64,000 nucleotides of DNA from Ceratothoa steindachneri (GCA_963969495.1 OZ018317.1:222030735-222094734); one strand, 5' to 3'; shown: positions 38,230 to 52,300, numbered from the stretch's first letter. Translations and numbers: made by a program. The notes: generated by a model from the letters alone, not told the origin.

Positions 38230-39780
38230 AGCACTATTGAGCCGAACTAAACGTGGTGAGGAACTTTGGATCGCCTCCATCTTCAAAGAAAACTCGAAAG
38301 AATTATTCCTGCATCTCAACAGATACAAACGAGTTCGCTATCGCATAGGTCCCTTGCGGGAATCGAACTCGGACATCGACAACTTGATGAAGGACTTATT
38401 CCTCCCCGTGTTTAGCAGAGAAGTACATGATCCTGCATCGAGGCCGGGAATTCGCCACTAAGAAGGGAACAACCTATACGAAATAATTGTACATAACGAT
38501 GGCTATTTTAGGGAATTTGAACCTGTCCAGATAGCTTCTTCCCAGAATCCTTCCTGAGGTCATCGGCGAGATTCCGACAGACCCTACTGCGATCTTTAAT
38601 CATTTACTTTAAGTGGAGCAGGTGCCAGAGGATGGGATGATGGTAGACGTGACGCCCATCTATAAAATGGGAGAACATGAAACCTCGAGGAATTACCGGA
38701 CAATTAGTCTGACGTCTACCGTAGGTAAACCGCTAGAAATCATAATTGCTGGTCGCATAGTTGAGCACCTAGAATCTCACGACCTGATCTTAGATTTCCA
38801 GTATGGATTTCACAGAAACCGATCATGTCTCACAAATCTATTCGAATTCTTCCACAGTATTTTGAGTGAGTATAATCGAGTTCGTTCTGTAGACATCTAT
38901 ATTTAAACTTTCAAAGAGTCTTCGATAAGGTTCCCCGCGGTAGGTTAATGAGCAAAGTCCGTGCCGTGAAAATTACCGGGAAGGTAGCAGACTGGATTGA
39001 GAAATCGAGGAAGGACCGTAAGCAGCGAGTGAAGGTCATAGGGGCAGTCTCGATGTTATCTCCGGTGAGTAGTGGGGTGTCCTAAGTTTTCGTGCTCGAT
39101 CTACTGCTGTTCATTGTTTACATCAACGATATAGACAAGAGACTGCTATTCACGATAGCGAAGTTCACGGGCGATACCAAATTAGGTAGCGGGGTTAGCT
39201 TTCGCGAAGGAGTAGAACGATTGAGAAACAGCCTTCGTAGCTTAGATGAGTGGTCAGAGATGTGGAAGATGCCATTCAATCTTGATTAGTGCAAGGTGAT
39301 GCACATCGATCACGCCAACCCTCGCGAAGTCTACTACTTGTTAGGTAAATCTTTATAGGCGACCGAATTGAAGAAATATTTAGGCGTGCAAATCAGCAGC
39401 TACCTAAAGTTCTCTTGCTCACCCTGTAGAACTCTTTATTCCGGCCGCACCTTGTGTACGCCGTACTATTCTGGTTACCTACAATAAGAAAAAGCATTGA
39501 ACGCATAGAAAGAGTTCAGGCCAGGGCCATCAAACTAACCCTGTCCCTTTGACACAGGGAATACTAACGCAAGGTACAAGAATTTGAGCTTTTCTCTATG
39601 GAAACGCGATGCATACGTTGCCAGTTCATTACAATGTATAGAATTATACGGGGAATAGATAACGTAGACTACTGAAAGTTGTTCACCTTGAATATGAATC
39701 CTACACGTAACCACGGTTAAAAGTTATATTTAGCCAAATTTTCCACTAGAGTTAGAATAGACACGAATCAATAGAAAATA
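38230..39780 (+). pseudogene. Second CR1-type LINE reverse transcriptase, strongly decayed
   Basis: Same domain plan as the LINE just upstream, but a distinct, older copy. Blocks: RYRIGPLRESNSDIDNLM; VDVTPIYKMGEHETSRNYRT then ISLTSTVGKPLEIII; DFQYGFHRNRSCLTNLFEFF; a broken LDFQKAFD region; LLLFIVYINDID; IAKFTGDTKLGSG, where the FADD box has become FTGD; MWKMPFNLD, a stop, CKVMHI; RPHLVYAVLFWLPTIRKSIE then RIERVQARAIKLT. The catalytic box is mutated and several stops and shifts occur. Confidence 0.82.
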
Positions 39781-40040
39781 AATACTAATCAATAGTACAT
39801 ATTTCAGCTATTCTGTCAAATTTTCTAGGTATGCTCTTTATTCAATATGCCTAAGTCGCTGTTCAATTTCCATACATACAGATTGCGACGGTAGAGTTGG
39901 GCGGAGTGAGTCTTCATTTTTCTTTGCTTTACTTTCCCTCGTACCGATTATGTTAGGGCTTCCTCTATGGTGCCTCCTCGCTCGTTATGGTTCGCAATAA
40001 ACTTTGAGGTACTCATTTTCCTTGTAACTCATTATAACAC
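39781..40040. other. Unassigned sequence
   Basis: No features recognised before the CT/TA simple repeat. Confidence 0.4.
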
Positions 40041-40432
<392 letters not shown>

Positions 40433-40455
40433 TTACACGTACGCTACTATACATT

Positions 40456-40560
<105 letters not shown>

Positions 40561-40566
40561 AAAAAT

Positions 40567-40900
40567 ACAGGGGGAGGACGAGCCAAGGGCGAACTAAGCG
40601 GTCGCCTAGGGCCCCCACGAGCGCTTGAAATGTCAATACGTCATGATAAAACATTTTTAAATAAAAGAAAAAACAATAAGTAGTAATATAAATGAAATTG
40701 TATTACAGAAGTGGACAATTCAGCTGTAAAGCCATGTCTCATAAGAGAAGTTATCCTTCTGGAGCAGAGAAGAGAGTAAAGAAGAAAATAGAGGAAGAAA
40801 AAATTCAGCAAGAAAAAGGTAGGTTTGGATGTCCAATAATACAATTTTTTGTATCATCATTAAGCCTTCGGTTTAGTTCAGGTTCTGGCCAGTTTGGCTA
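40567..40900 (+). mobile_element. 5' end of a hAT-type transposon
   Basis: CAGGGGGAGGACGAGCCAAG starting at about 40568 resembles a hAT terminal repeat (CAGGGGCGG..), followed by GTCGCCTAGGGCCCCC, a subterminal string I associate with this group. A short first exon follows. The rest of the transposase was not found in the next 1 kb, so this is either the 5' part of a deleted copy or one with long introns. Confidence 0.55.
40734..40818 (+). pseudogene. Putative first coding exon of a hAT transposase
   Basis: From the ATG at 40734 the frame reads MSHKRSYPSGAEKRVKKK then IEEEKIQQEK. A splice-donor-like AAG|GTAGGT stands at 40818/40819. A short basic N-terminal peptide with (Y)PSG(A/S)..KR is typical of hAT/ZMYM-type transposases with a zinc finger in the next exon. 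No downstream exon was recognised. Confidence 0.5.
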
Positions 40901-41973
40901 GATAGCTAACATGCGCCTGTAGCTAACGTGCTACCACTCAACAAAAAAAAAATGTTACCGGTTAAAATATTAACTGAATGGTATTTCAGAGGTCAACACT
41001 ATTCGGTAACTTTATGTGGTAGACAAACGAGACTGTTTGGGGAACTGACGATTTTCGAGGTTAATTAAAGTTGGTGAAAACATCTAGCTGGGGTGTACTT
41101 GCATGAGACATGTTGTAAAATTGCGTTTCATTCCACATAGACTGTAGCCTGGCAAGTCGAGGCATGTTGATGTGTACGGGTAAAACGAACGACAAGTGTT
41201 ATTTTTGTCAACAAAAAGAAAACCTAAATGTAGTGATATGCTTGTAGTACTTCAGTGTGCTAGTTGGTCAGAGGATAACAGCTGATGGGTCGTTAAATTC
41301 CGTTTAGCCTAGTTTTGTTCACTTTTTCATACCAAAGGTAAACTTTTCACAACAGTGTATTGGGACAAAGTGCAATAAATAATTCCACCACAACAATGTA
41401 GACTTCTGTTAGATGGATTTTAAAATTAGAATTGTTCACTGTAATTGGTATTATGCAAATACAAACAGGCCTATATCAGAACACTAAGTAATTTTAACTC
41501 CTGTTACGGTCTCTTTAAACTGGCCCCTGTAATTAAAAGGCTTATTTTTAATGAAATTGTCCATTTTAAATCTTAGCCCTTTGATTTACTAAAATAGTTA
41601 TGTTTATTTTGTTTATTCCAATATATTTATAAATTGCATGTGTATGTATGTACTCATAGCTTTGTGACCTAAATGTCTACATTCTTTTCTCGCAGTTGGA
41701 GCCTCCAGAAGTGACCTTACTCTATATGCCTTTACCCCTCGTATCCGATATTTAATCTCGTCTTTGATAATATTTCTCTATTCTGTGGACTTTCGCTGTA
41801 CATGAGCGGGGTACCACTCTGTTGTCTCTTATATATACGAGTACCACCTCTGTTAAGGTATTCATTATTCCTTGAGAATGAACTGAACGAGTTCGAAAGT
41901 ACTTGGAATCTGCCTTTTTTTTTCCTGTGGGATTTTTTTAATCTATTGCTCTGCTCACGCGCTACTTTGTGAG

Positions 41974-41976
<3 letters not shown>
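40901..41976. other. Unassigned; possibly hAT intron
   Basis: No coding blocks recognised on either strand. Confidence 0.4.
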
Positions 41977-42028
<52 letters not shown>

Positions 42029-42110
42029 TAGCAGAGATACCCGTCATTTCCTCGAAAAAATATGCGTTCGGAAATAAAGTAAGATCTTTTATCCAGGGCA
42101 TTCATTGCCC
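41977..42110. repeat. (TA)n tract and adjoining repeat-like terminus
   Basis: TA run 41977-42027, then ACTAGCAGAGATACCCGTCA and a CCGGGATAAAA stretch near 42110. Similar TA-then-ACTAGC..CCCG junctions are common at ends of invertebrate repeats. No coding sequence. Confidence 0.5.
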
Positions 42111-44085
42111 GGGATAAAAAGTCATGTATTTAAATCGAGATGACCATCGTTTGAAATTGTTATATTGTGACATAAAATTATCTTTAATTACTGATTATTA
42201 GAGAAATGGGGTGAGTGAGGTGGACTAAAGATGGGTAAAATGGTTAGGGAACATATGGAGGACTAGGGATGAAGGAATGGGGAAAAGTGAAGGAATTAGG
42301 GAGGGGGATGAGTAGATGAGGTTGACGTACATTAAAGTCGCAATATGCCCATTCTATTTCGTCCCTTTTTTACTATATGGTTACTCTCTGCTTGCATAAT
42401 CGCCTAAAATATTGCCTTCTCTCTCACCCCTAGTTTACCCCATGGTCAGGGTTGGCGTGCATCAACTCCATAATCATCGTCCTCCTCTTTCACCTGCTTC
42501 TAATCTTTACATGTTTATGCTCGGTGATCTTTACTGCCATAAATTTTACTTCCTAAATCATCTTCTATAATTCGCATGTTAGTTTAGGCATAGTTGTGGA
42601 TACAAGGGGGAGACGGAGGGGTTGAAGTGCCCCCCCCCTCCATTTTTTATTTCATTAGCCCATAATGAAAAGCGAAGCGACTTCATTAATTGGGTATCAC
42701 TGCGTATTGAGGAACAAAATTAGACAAAAAATAATTGGAGGAATATTTGATGCAACCATCGAGACATCTTATGTGTTTAGTCTAAGAGCCTGATTTTTTC
42801 CACCTAGTAAAATTTGCCTAATTATACTTGTTTGCAATACACGTCGGTCGTCCCTCTTTATAAAGTATGTATGCAGATTGTTGTTTATATTGGCTCAAAG
42901 CAATTGCAGAGCAATTCTAGGACAGTTCCACTCTCACTCACAAGCCTTTCTTATACCTCTACAAAATCGCTTTACTTTCACCTAATTAACGGCAATTTTC
43001 GAGAGGTTTTGAACAACCCGACCTTACCTCATATCTCCGCTCGTAGACAGGATACAAACCCACATAAATACAAAACCACTCAAGTAATGGGTAAATAAAT
43101 GAATACACGATAGGGAAATTAAACAATAATCTTAGATGAAATCAAGGAAAATGGACAAATAGATAATAGACATGGTTGCTAAATAGGAAATTGAGTACTA
43201 GGTAGCAACGAAAGATCAGAATAGATGAAAAAAACTAATAGACGCAAAATAATCTTAAAATAGATAATAGACAAACAAATATCCATCTTCCTATCATCCT
43301 TAAATTTGTCTATCATTCTCTACCTCAGTTCTACTGTTTATAGCTTTTAATAACTATTTATAATATTCTATATCTTTTAATAGTAATGCCCAAAATTAAA
43401 TGACATAAATAGATAATTGACTAATAGACAACGACCTGCTAAATTTATCAATAACTATTTATGTTCTATTATTTCCATTAAATGAATAATCAAATTTAAA
43501 AGGTCAAAAGAGGTAGAGGAGCGATAAAGGATGAACTATTATAAAAAGGTGTAATTGACGGAAAAATATGTATTTATTCCTATAATTTCGCATGAAATTT
43601 TACCTGTTATTTAATGAGACTATAACTTAATGACATTCTTAAAAAAATAGATATGTTTACAGGAAATAAAATAAATAAATATAGAAAGATAAAAATAAAA
43701 CCAGGAACAACCGAACAATGAAAAAGGAAACAAAGAAATGATAAAGAACGGAGAAAAGATCCCGCACTGACCATTGAGGGTGTATCAGTCAATCTGGGGC
43801 ATAGGCTTTTCCCCGGGGCACAATACGGAAGAGAAGAGAGGTTCCTTTAAAGACGTCTTTAGCGCGCAAATGAGTGGTGTCATGCGAAGACCCGGTGGCA
43901 CTGTCTCAGAAATTCCCGCGATGAGCAAGACCGGTAATTAGCATGGCGGAGATTAATAGCGACTGGTGAGAGAGAAAAAAAAAACAAATAGAGGGAGATA
44001 GAGAGGGGGGAAGATGTAGAGCGAGTGAGATAAGGGGCGGGTAGATTGGAGAGGAGGAGAAGCAGATGAAGAGAGAAAGATTGGG

Positions 44086-44087
<2 letters not shown>
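42111..44087. other. No gene recognised
   Basis: AT-rich. 43100-43450 is low complexity with repeated AATAGATAATAGACAAA-like strings. The open stretch 42814-43098 has no domain. Confidence 0.45.

Positions 44088-44163
<76 letters not shown>
44088..44163. repeat. (TA)n microsatellite
   Basis: 76-bp TA run, left border of the inverted PLE pair. Confidence 0.95.
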
Positions 44164-44166
<3 letters not shown>

Positions 44167-44319
44167 GGTAAGAGGCCATGTTGTATGCATGCGTTATTAA
44201 AGTCAACAGCTGCGGCAGCGTTATTGATTTTGACTTGCAATTTCTTGATTCGCCTTACAAGTCTCTTAATAGGATCTTCGAGGACAGAGAAAATAGCCAC
44301 AAAGGAAATATTTTATTCC

Positions 44320-44356
44320 TAGACGTCTTTCGACCGCAGTGGGTCATCTTCAGGGA
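44320..44356 (-). ncRNA. Hammerhead-like motif, left copy (candidate)
   Basis: The minus strand reads CCCTGAAGAT, GACC, loop CACTGC, GGTC, then GAAAGACGTCT: a CUGANGA box and a GAAA around a 4-bp stem, with one extra T after the first box. Confidence 0.45.
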
Positions 44357-44467
44357 AATATGGTAGTAACTCTTATAATTTTGACAATATGGTACAGTAT
44401 ATATACATTTTCTCTCTATCGATAAGCGTACAAAGTTTGGCCAAAATTGTGAGTTACTACTATATTT

Positions 44468-44503
44468 CCCTGAAGATGACCCACTGCCGTCGAAAGACGT
44501 CTA
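44468..44503 (+). ncRNA. Hammerhead-like motif, right copy (candidate)
   Basis: Same motif as at 44320-44356 on the other strand; one base change in the stem region (CCGTC for CGGTC) weakens the hairpin. Confidence 0.42.
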
Positions 44504-44632
44504 GGAATAAAATATGTCCTTTGTGGCTATTTTCTCTGTCCTCGAAGATCCTGTTAAGAGACTTGTAAGGTAAATCAAGAAATTGCAAGTCAAAATCAAT
44601 AACGCTGCCGCAGCTGTTTACTTTAATAATGC

Positions 44633-45419
<787 letters not shown>

Positions 45420-45570
45420 CACATCTCTGCTAAGGTTCAGAGAGATAGAGATTGAAAGAGACATTGAGAGAGAGAATGATATATAGAGAGATTGATAAAT
45501 AGAAAGACAAATTGAGAGGGGGTGATAAAAATTTAGAGATTTAGGGAAAGAGAGCGAGAGGGGGAATTTA

Positions 45571-45646
<76 letters not shown>

Positions 45647-46172
45647 AGAAAAAGAGAGATTCAGAAAGATACAGATTAAGAGACATATATTGAGTGAGAG
45701 AATGACACAAATTGTGAGAGAGAGAAGGAGAGAAATAATAAGAGTTATTAAGTTTGAAATATATTAACAGGTAAGGAAAGGGTGAGAGAAAGAGGGAGAG
45801 ATTGAAATATAGAAAGAAGTTCAAAGGGAGTGATTGAAGAGAGATAAATAAATTCAAAGACGTATGGAGATAGTAAGAGAGAGAGAGAGAGAGGAGAGAG
45901 TGAAAGATTGGAAAATAAACAGAGATTGGGAGTAAGAAGGAAATTGAGAGAAAGATTGAAGGAAAGAAAAAGAGGAAGATTTAGAGAGAGGTGGAGGAAG
46001 AGTGAATAAGAGAGTGATAAAAATCTAGAGAAATATCAAAGAGAGTGAGGAAGAATGCTAGAGAGAGATTGATAGTTTGAGAAATCGAGAGACGGAGGGA
46101 TTGAGAGAGAAAGAGAGAGATTTAGTAAGTGAAAGAAATTGAATGGAGAGAGATCGATTTGAATAGAATTAT

Positions 46173-46264
<92 letters not shown>

Positions 46265-46291
46265 TAAGAGAGAGAGAAAGAGAGAGTGAGG

Positions 46292-46326
<35 letters not shown>

Positions 46327-46345
46327 CGATGGTAAGAGAGAGAGT
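45420..46345. repeat. Long GA-rich tract with embedded (TA)n and (GA)n
   Basis: Nearly 900 bp of purine-rich GAGA/GAAA/GATTGA strings. Contains TA runs at 45573-45645 and 46171-46220 and a pure (GA)n from 46221 to about 46258. Apparent proteins here are composition artefacts. Confidence 0.9.
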
Positions 46346-46803
46346 GGGAGGATACCTCTGCCTCCTTCAACTCTATTAATAAACCTTTTAAACCCGCATC
46401 ACTCTTCTGCACCTTTGTGCCGAGAACTTTCGAACTCGAACCAACGATTAGAACAACGGTGGACTTAGAGCGGAAACAGCGACAGAGACGAGACCTTCCT
46501 ATCCCTCACTAAGCACTGGAGGAGACAGCACAGGTGAAAAGTGGCCTCGGCGATGGTGGTCTCGCGTCGACTGCGAGACCTTTGACACGCGGGGCGCAAG
46601 TTGGGTGGTGTGATTGTCTGTACTCTTCTCCGTACTTGTGGCACTTCTGTGAGCTGGTGTGTAGGTGTCTATGATTGTGCCACTGTATACTGTTGTGTAC
46701 GTGTCTGTCTTTGAACCAATGTGCTCTTCTCTGCACCTGTTTCTGTATTTTGACTCTGTCTGTTTGCGTGTATGAAATTGTTTGTTTGTGCGTTTGTGTG
46801 TGC

Positions 46804-46846
<43 letters not shown>

Positions 46847-47437
46847 TACCATTGTGTACTTGTGTGTATGCTGATATAATGTTGCTTTATGTTCATGTAT
46901 GTACGTGTCCCTGCATCTGGGCCTCTCTATGCTTGGGTCTGCTGCTCCTCTTGCAATTTATGTTCGTTTATGATTCCGTGTACGTGATGTTCTTTGTTTA
47001 TGTGCGCCTAACTAAATAGGTTTGAGTAGATGTGTTTTTATTTATCTCTCTCACTGTGTTTGTGTGTACGAATAACTAAATATGTGGATGTTTGTGTGTT
47101 CGCCTCTCTCTCTTGCTACATGTTACTATGTGACTGTGTTTATGTGTGTGTATCCTTATGTATTCATTTATGTCTACGACTCATATCTATGTACGCTGGA
47201 GGGGAGGGGTCTTGTAGACCCTCCTCCACACACAGACCTGGCGTTGACACCTCACCTTTTCGACCCCCTCCCTCCAGCGGGATAGGGGGAATGACGTCCA
47301 AGGCGAGGTCGAGTGACCACTCCTCGAGTTGTCCTCGAGTATTGAATTGTGGATTTGGGAAACGAGATTTGTGGTTCCGGAGTGGGACATTGCGCATCCC
47401 TCTTCTCGCACCTAGGCTGGTTTCATGTTCCTCTCGA
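46346..47437. other. TC/GT-rich low-complexity region
   Basis: 46620-47170 is rich in TGTGT and contains a (TC)n run at about 46806-46843. Overlapping open stretches of biased composition; no domain. Confidence 0.5.
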
Positions 47438-47580
47438 GGAGTCGAACCCCTCTGCCTTGTGTTGCCTTGATAATTAATGAGGAATTTCTCTTTGAAGATA
47501 AGTTCTGCGGGGAAAGGGGGGGCGGTCGGGGCGAAGTGGTTATGCCCTTTCTCAATGAGAGGTTGTGAGTTCGAACCGTC
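47438..47580. repeat. Pol III box-like motifs (SINE remnants)
   Basis: A perfect B box, GGTTCGACTCC, lies on the minus strand at 47438-47448 with no A box nearby. Ninety bases on, the plus strand has GGCGAAGTGGTTATGCC (47530-47546) and GAGTTCGAACCG (47567-47578), an A/B-box pair at tRNA-like spacing. Neither folds into a clear cloverleaf; SINE remnants are likelier than genes. Confidence 0.45.
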
Positions 47581-48239
47581 TTGGACTTAGAACGGGTTAT
47601 GGGTGTGTGTACAAAACTTACTATCTCTTCCTTACATCCTCTTCATCTATGGAGCAATTTCCTTGCACAATTTGCAACACTTAGCCATCCAATATGCTCC
47701 ACTCCCCCTCTACACACATTTTATAACTCTCTTAGACATTATTACTCTCTTAGCCGTTCTTTTTTTCTCACTTAGCCCCCCCCCCCATTGCACCCTATCG
47801 AGTGTCACACATGATATTAGCTATTTTACTCCTCACATCAATCAAACCACCACTCCTTATATCCGAAAGCAGCCGAGCCGGTCTGCTGTAAATACACCCC
47901 TCCCCAACGCATCAAGACCTTTAAAAAGCAATGCATGACTGCGCCGTGTTAACAATTTCGCGCCTCTGCCCATCAAAAATTTGATCCCGGCGCTGGCATC
48001 GATCAGGGGTGGAACACTAAATCAAGCATCGGTCGTTTCAGGTTGGATTCCGAAGAGGAGAAACTTCGTGGCCGTTCACCTTCGAAGCTGCCTCCTCTGC
48101 TCTCCTTTGCCGACAAACGCGAATTATAATGGTGGCAATGGGCTGGGTAGTCACGGCCCCCTTCCAGTCAGTTCAGTTAACCCAAGCCTGCCTTCGAATC
48201 GACATCATGTGTATAATGTGGTGGGTATATGAGGGAGAA
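47581..48239. other. Unassigned; C-rich low-complexity
   Basis: No domain recognised in the short open stretches (47581-48232). Confidence 0.4.
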
Positions 48240-49370
48240 AGGAGGTGTTAAAATGATGGAGATTGCCCTTCATGTGATGTGAACATGAAGGGGAATTAAG
48301 TTCTTCCAATATAGTGCGATCAGGCGTGGATCGGTAGGAGTAGAGTTTGTGTGGCAGTATTTTTGAATAAGGAGTGGCATGATGTAATGTTTGGGGATGA
48401 ATGCCTGAACTCAAGAATTATGTAAGTGAAGTTGAGATTTGTAAGGGTGAAACCGTTGTAGTGTATGGTCCTTGTAATGATAAAAATGAAACTGAGAAAC
48501 AAAGGTCATGGAATAACTTGGGAGGAGTGGTGGATGGAATTACAGATGATTGTACGAGACATGAATAGGCTGATAGGTAACAGGTAGTGGCAAACAGGTT
48601 CTTTCAGCACAATCATGTGCCTATATACATGAGTTAAGCAAAGAACAGAGAGTGAATGTAATGGTACCATTCCTCCACTCCTGGCGAGAAAGAATTTCCC
48701 ATTCCTTGAAAATATCTTTATGAATAAAAACGAAAGCCCTCGGAATTTGCTTTCCGTTCATTTACCTTGTTGTGAGTTTTGCATCATCACAGATGTATTT
48801 GATGTGTAAGCTATGATGTATATTAGTGTGGGACTACCTCAATACTACATGATTGTGGCGTGTAAAGTTAAAAAATTGTTTGTGGAAGAGAGGACTCGAA
48901 AAAGGGGGAAAGGAAGGAAGACTCAAAGTCAAGGGCTGTTGAATCAACGTGAGAGACAAAAATTGATAAGAATGTGCAAGAGTAAGAGAGAAAAAAGAAT
49001 TGAGAAGATGAGGAGAGAACAAATTTCGAACAAATTTAGTTGATAGTGCAAGGAACTTATGTTGGTATTGTATAACTAAAAAATAAAGCTGCAGGTTGAA
49101 GGGTGGAATGACGACATGAAACGTGGAGTGGATAGGAAAGGAGGGAAGTGCTTGCAAATGCTAAGTCGTGAAGATAAGCATGTTTGAAAGATGCAAGTAA
49201 AAGCATAAAAGGGGGCGAATAAAGCAGTGAAGTGTATGATCGTTCGCGGCAAAAAGAGAGCAACAAATGTAGGGAAGACAATGAATGAGAATTCGGCGAG
49301 GAACAAAAAGTTATTTTGGAATGAAGTGAGAAAGATGAGTAATCAAAGGAAATTCAAACATTAATGAAAA
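48240..49370 (+). pseudogene. LINE endonuclease-to-RT linker relic
   Basis: In several frames the plus strand gives pieces typical of LINE ORF2 between the apurinic endonuclease and the RT: GELSSSNIVRSGV; VKLEICKGETVVVYGPCND (endonuclease core) and RSWNNLGGVVDGI; then near 49095 GWNDDMKRGVDRKG and, after stops, ENSARNKKLFWNEVRKM. No RT follows. The pattern fits an RTE-like group, but each piece is short and diverged, so the assignment is tentative. Confidence 0.5.
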
Positions 49371-52300
49371 AAAAATGAGGGGTAGCCCTGTACTTCATAT
49401 GGCGTAAGCTGTTGTGAACGAGTGGAATATTTTAGTAGCGGTGCGTCATCCCAACCTTGCAGGAATAGAGTCACAGTGAAATATTTTCAAGACAACCAGT
49501 ACAGAGATACTTTAATGATACAAGATTGGTTTCTAAGTCTTACAAATTGGTACTTGTATTTACAAGAATTTTGAAGGAAACAAAACATTGAATAATATTT
49601 ATATTGGGAATTAGTCAAATAATATATATTTTGAGCATCATCCCAAAATAAGGAAATGTTTATCCTTAACTCTATAATTTAACTTGGTGAATTTTTGAAA
49701 TTTTTGAAAATGTTTTTTTTGCTTTATGGACAAGTAACCTTTCATGTTTTTGAGTTTAGGTTTATTTGAAACTTTTATTCGCAGGGCTGTTTTTTGTATG
49801 TTTCGAGCTTTTATCAAAGTTCTTTTAAGAGTTCAGAAAAAATAAATATAATTATCGAATGATTTGGAATGAAAAAACATACGAATCGTGAAGTTCAAAA
49901 AGTGTATTAAAATTAGGTCTCTGGCGCTTTTTACTATCATTTCGTATATAAAACAAATTTAGATGGAAAAAGAGATCTAACGAAGGTTTTTCTATATATC
50001 AAACCAGGTGAAATAACTTAAAAAAAGGTTTCAGGGTGCCTATGTTGATAAAAGTGTTTGGAAAATTCTCAACTATATATAAATCTTCAAGGAATAAAGA
50101 CAGTATAATAAAAGGTGAAATAACTTTTAAAAAATGTTTCAGGGTATCTATGTTGAAAAAGGTGTTCAGGGTGTTAAAATAAAGAGTCTATAAACGGGAT
50201 TAAAAAAAAGCGGTTTAGAATAGCAAATAGGCCGTAGGCCACACGCCGAAGAAGTGCCTGTGGAACCAAGTTCTTTCTGTAAGAAAGAATACGAAGTATG
50301 GCTTGTGTATCTAAAAGTATTTGATCATATCCTAAGGTGTTGAAATAGGGATTTTTTTTCATTTATGACCTTAATCATGTTTAATGCACAAGTGGACTTC
50401 CTATGGCTTTCTCGGTAGCTTTTCTTATTGGATTTTACTATTTTGGGTGAGTTTCTTGTTTATTTTTGGTCTTTTTTTGTGTTTTGCATCTGGAATTTTG
50501 CTAATTCTTGGGTTCTTCTTGGGATCTTATTGGAACCTCTGATGGGGGGTTTCTTAATGGGTTCTCCTTACTTTCTTGGTGAGGTATTAGTATAAACAAA
50601 TGGAACGCATTTTAGTTATAATAAATGCAAGAAATTCCGATTCAGATATTTTAATGTGTCTTCTTTGTGTCACTAATGCAACGAGAAATCAACTTTAACT
50701 ATGGAACTTCCATACATTTTGTCATCAAGAATTTCTTGACTTTACAAATCTAGTTTACAACAAACTCCTCAGCTAAGACGATTTCATTGATTTTCGTTGT
50801 ACAAGACTCGTTTTTTGTGCTCATGCCAGATATTAACAATCAATCTTGAACAAAGACAAAATAATAAACTGTACAAAATGTTTGTTCTTCTACTTGGGTT
50901 TAACGCGTTAAATGCATTATGCCTCCCTAATAAAAAATCAAGGCACATTTTTATAAGTATGATCCGAGACTATGGTCGGTTTTAGCCGTGGCATAGTCAT
51001 GCTATGGCCACAATTTCCAGAAGTCCCGCCCAAGTGTTACTAACTTGATAGCCTTAGTGAGGATATCTGCCATGTCATTAAATTAGAACAAACTACATAC
51101 CAATATTGCATATAGAAACTCATTGGCAACATAATGTAATCCTAATATTTATAGCGATATAGATAAGAATATGAAACACACCACGACTAAAGCCCGACAC
51201 TACACAACCAATTCTGCTATAAAATCGTATAACACGACCATATCTCGTCCCTGATTTTATGAAGGTTCGAGTGTCTCCAATAGATTCCAAATTGTTTCTC
51301 CTTAATGTGGTTCGTCCCATTGTCCCTGGTTGTTAAGACATTGCGAGAATGCGATCGACCTATGCGGTAATGAAGTGTTTACATGTTGAAAGAAGAGCTA
51401 TCGCAAAACACGGGATGCCAGATTCATAGGTTAATTAAAGACCTTATTGTAGTGTGCAGTTTTTTTATTTAGGCATCCATCTGGAGATGGCCTTGTCTTG
51501 TGCAGGACTTTCTTGATTAAATTGGCCAAGATTAAGTTAGGTTAGGTTAAGTTTTGTTATACACTGTTTTGCAACGTATCTCATATGGCCCATGAATAAA
51601 TGTGTAGCAAGAAACTAAGACAAAACATACTGGGAAGTTCCATTCAGTTATTTTGATTTAATTCAAAACCAAGGAATATTTATCACAATATCAATATTCA
51701 CCACTATTTAATTCTTTATATATACATATTTCACAGAAATTGTGAACATTTAGTCAACCTGGATCGGGAGTTAGATGCTTAGCGTTACACTTATTAAATT
51801 TCATTGTAGCACTTCTAGGGATAATTGGACCATTTCTTCCTCAACTTATTTATATTTAGTATATTTTATCATTTACTGAGGATTTGGTCTATCAATTAAT
51901 TATTGAACATCCCTAGTTCATAATTTCGCTGTAATTTTAATTTGCGCTGTCTTTTGGTTCAAAATCTTCTTACTAAGGAATCCCGCATCATTACATAGAA
52001 ACTTAATGTCATTTGATCGAAAGGTTTGAGTGAAATTTTCATTATCATCTGTAGTTGTATATCCATTTATAATAAAAATATAAAACTATTAATTCGCAAG
52101 TTTAGATTAATTCAGAGGTCAGGATTTATTCATCGTTACTTTTATCATTTTCGCAAAGCTGAAATAAAAATGTAATTTTTTCTAATGTCGTGGAGGGAAG
52201 GGTCTAGGCCCAATTATTTAAGAGTTATGCAAAGTTTTGCGAATAAAAAATAATTAGTGAATTGATTTTGTTTAATCAAATGGTTTTTATTTTGCTCTTA

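Noticed and set aside
42814..43098. 94-codon plus-strand open stretch
   Set aside because: No motif, start context or neighbour supporting a gene.
43100..43450. Recurring AATAGATAATAGACAAA strings considered as a CRISPR-like or satellite array
   Set aside because: Spacing is irregular and copies imperfect; low-complexity AT-rich DNA is enough to explain it.
51536..51551. Telomere-like TTAGG units
   Set aside because: Only two units; common by chance in AT-rich DNA and of no use for placing a telomere.
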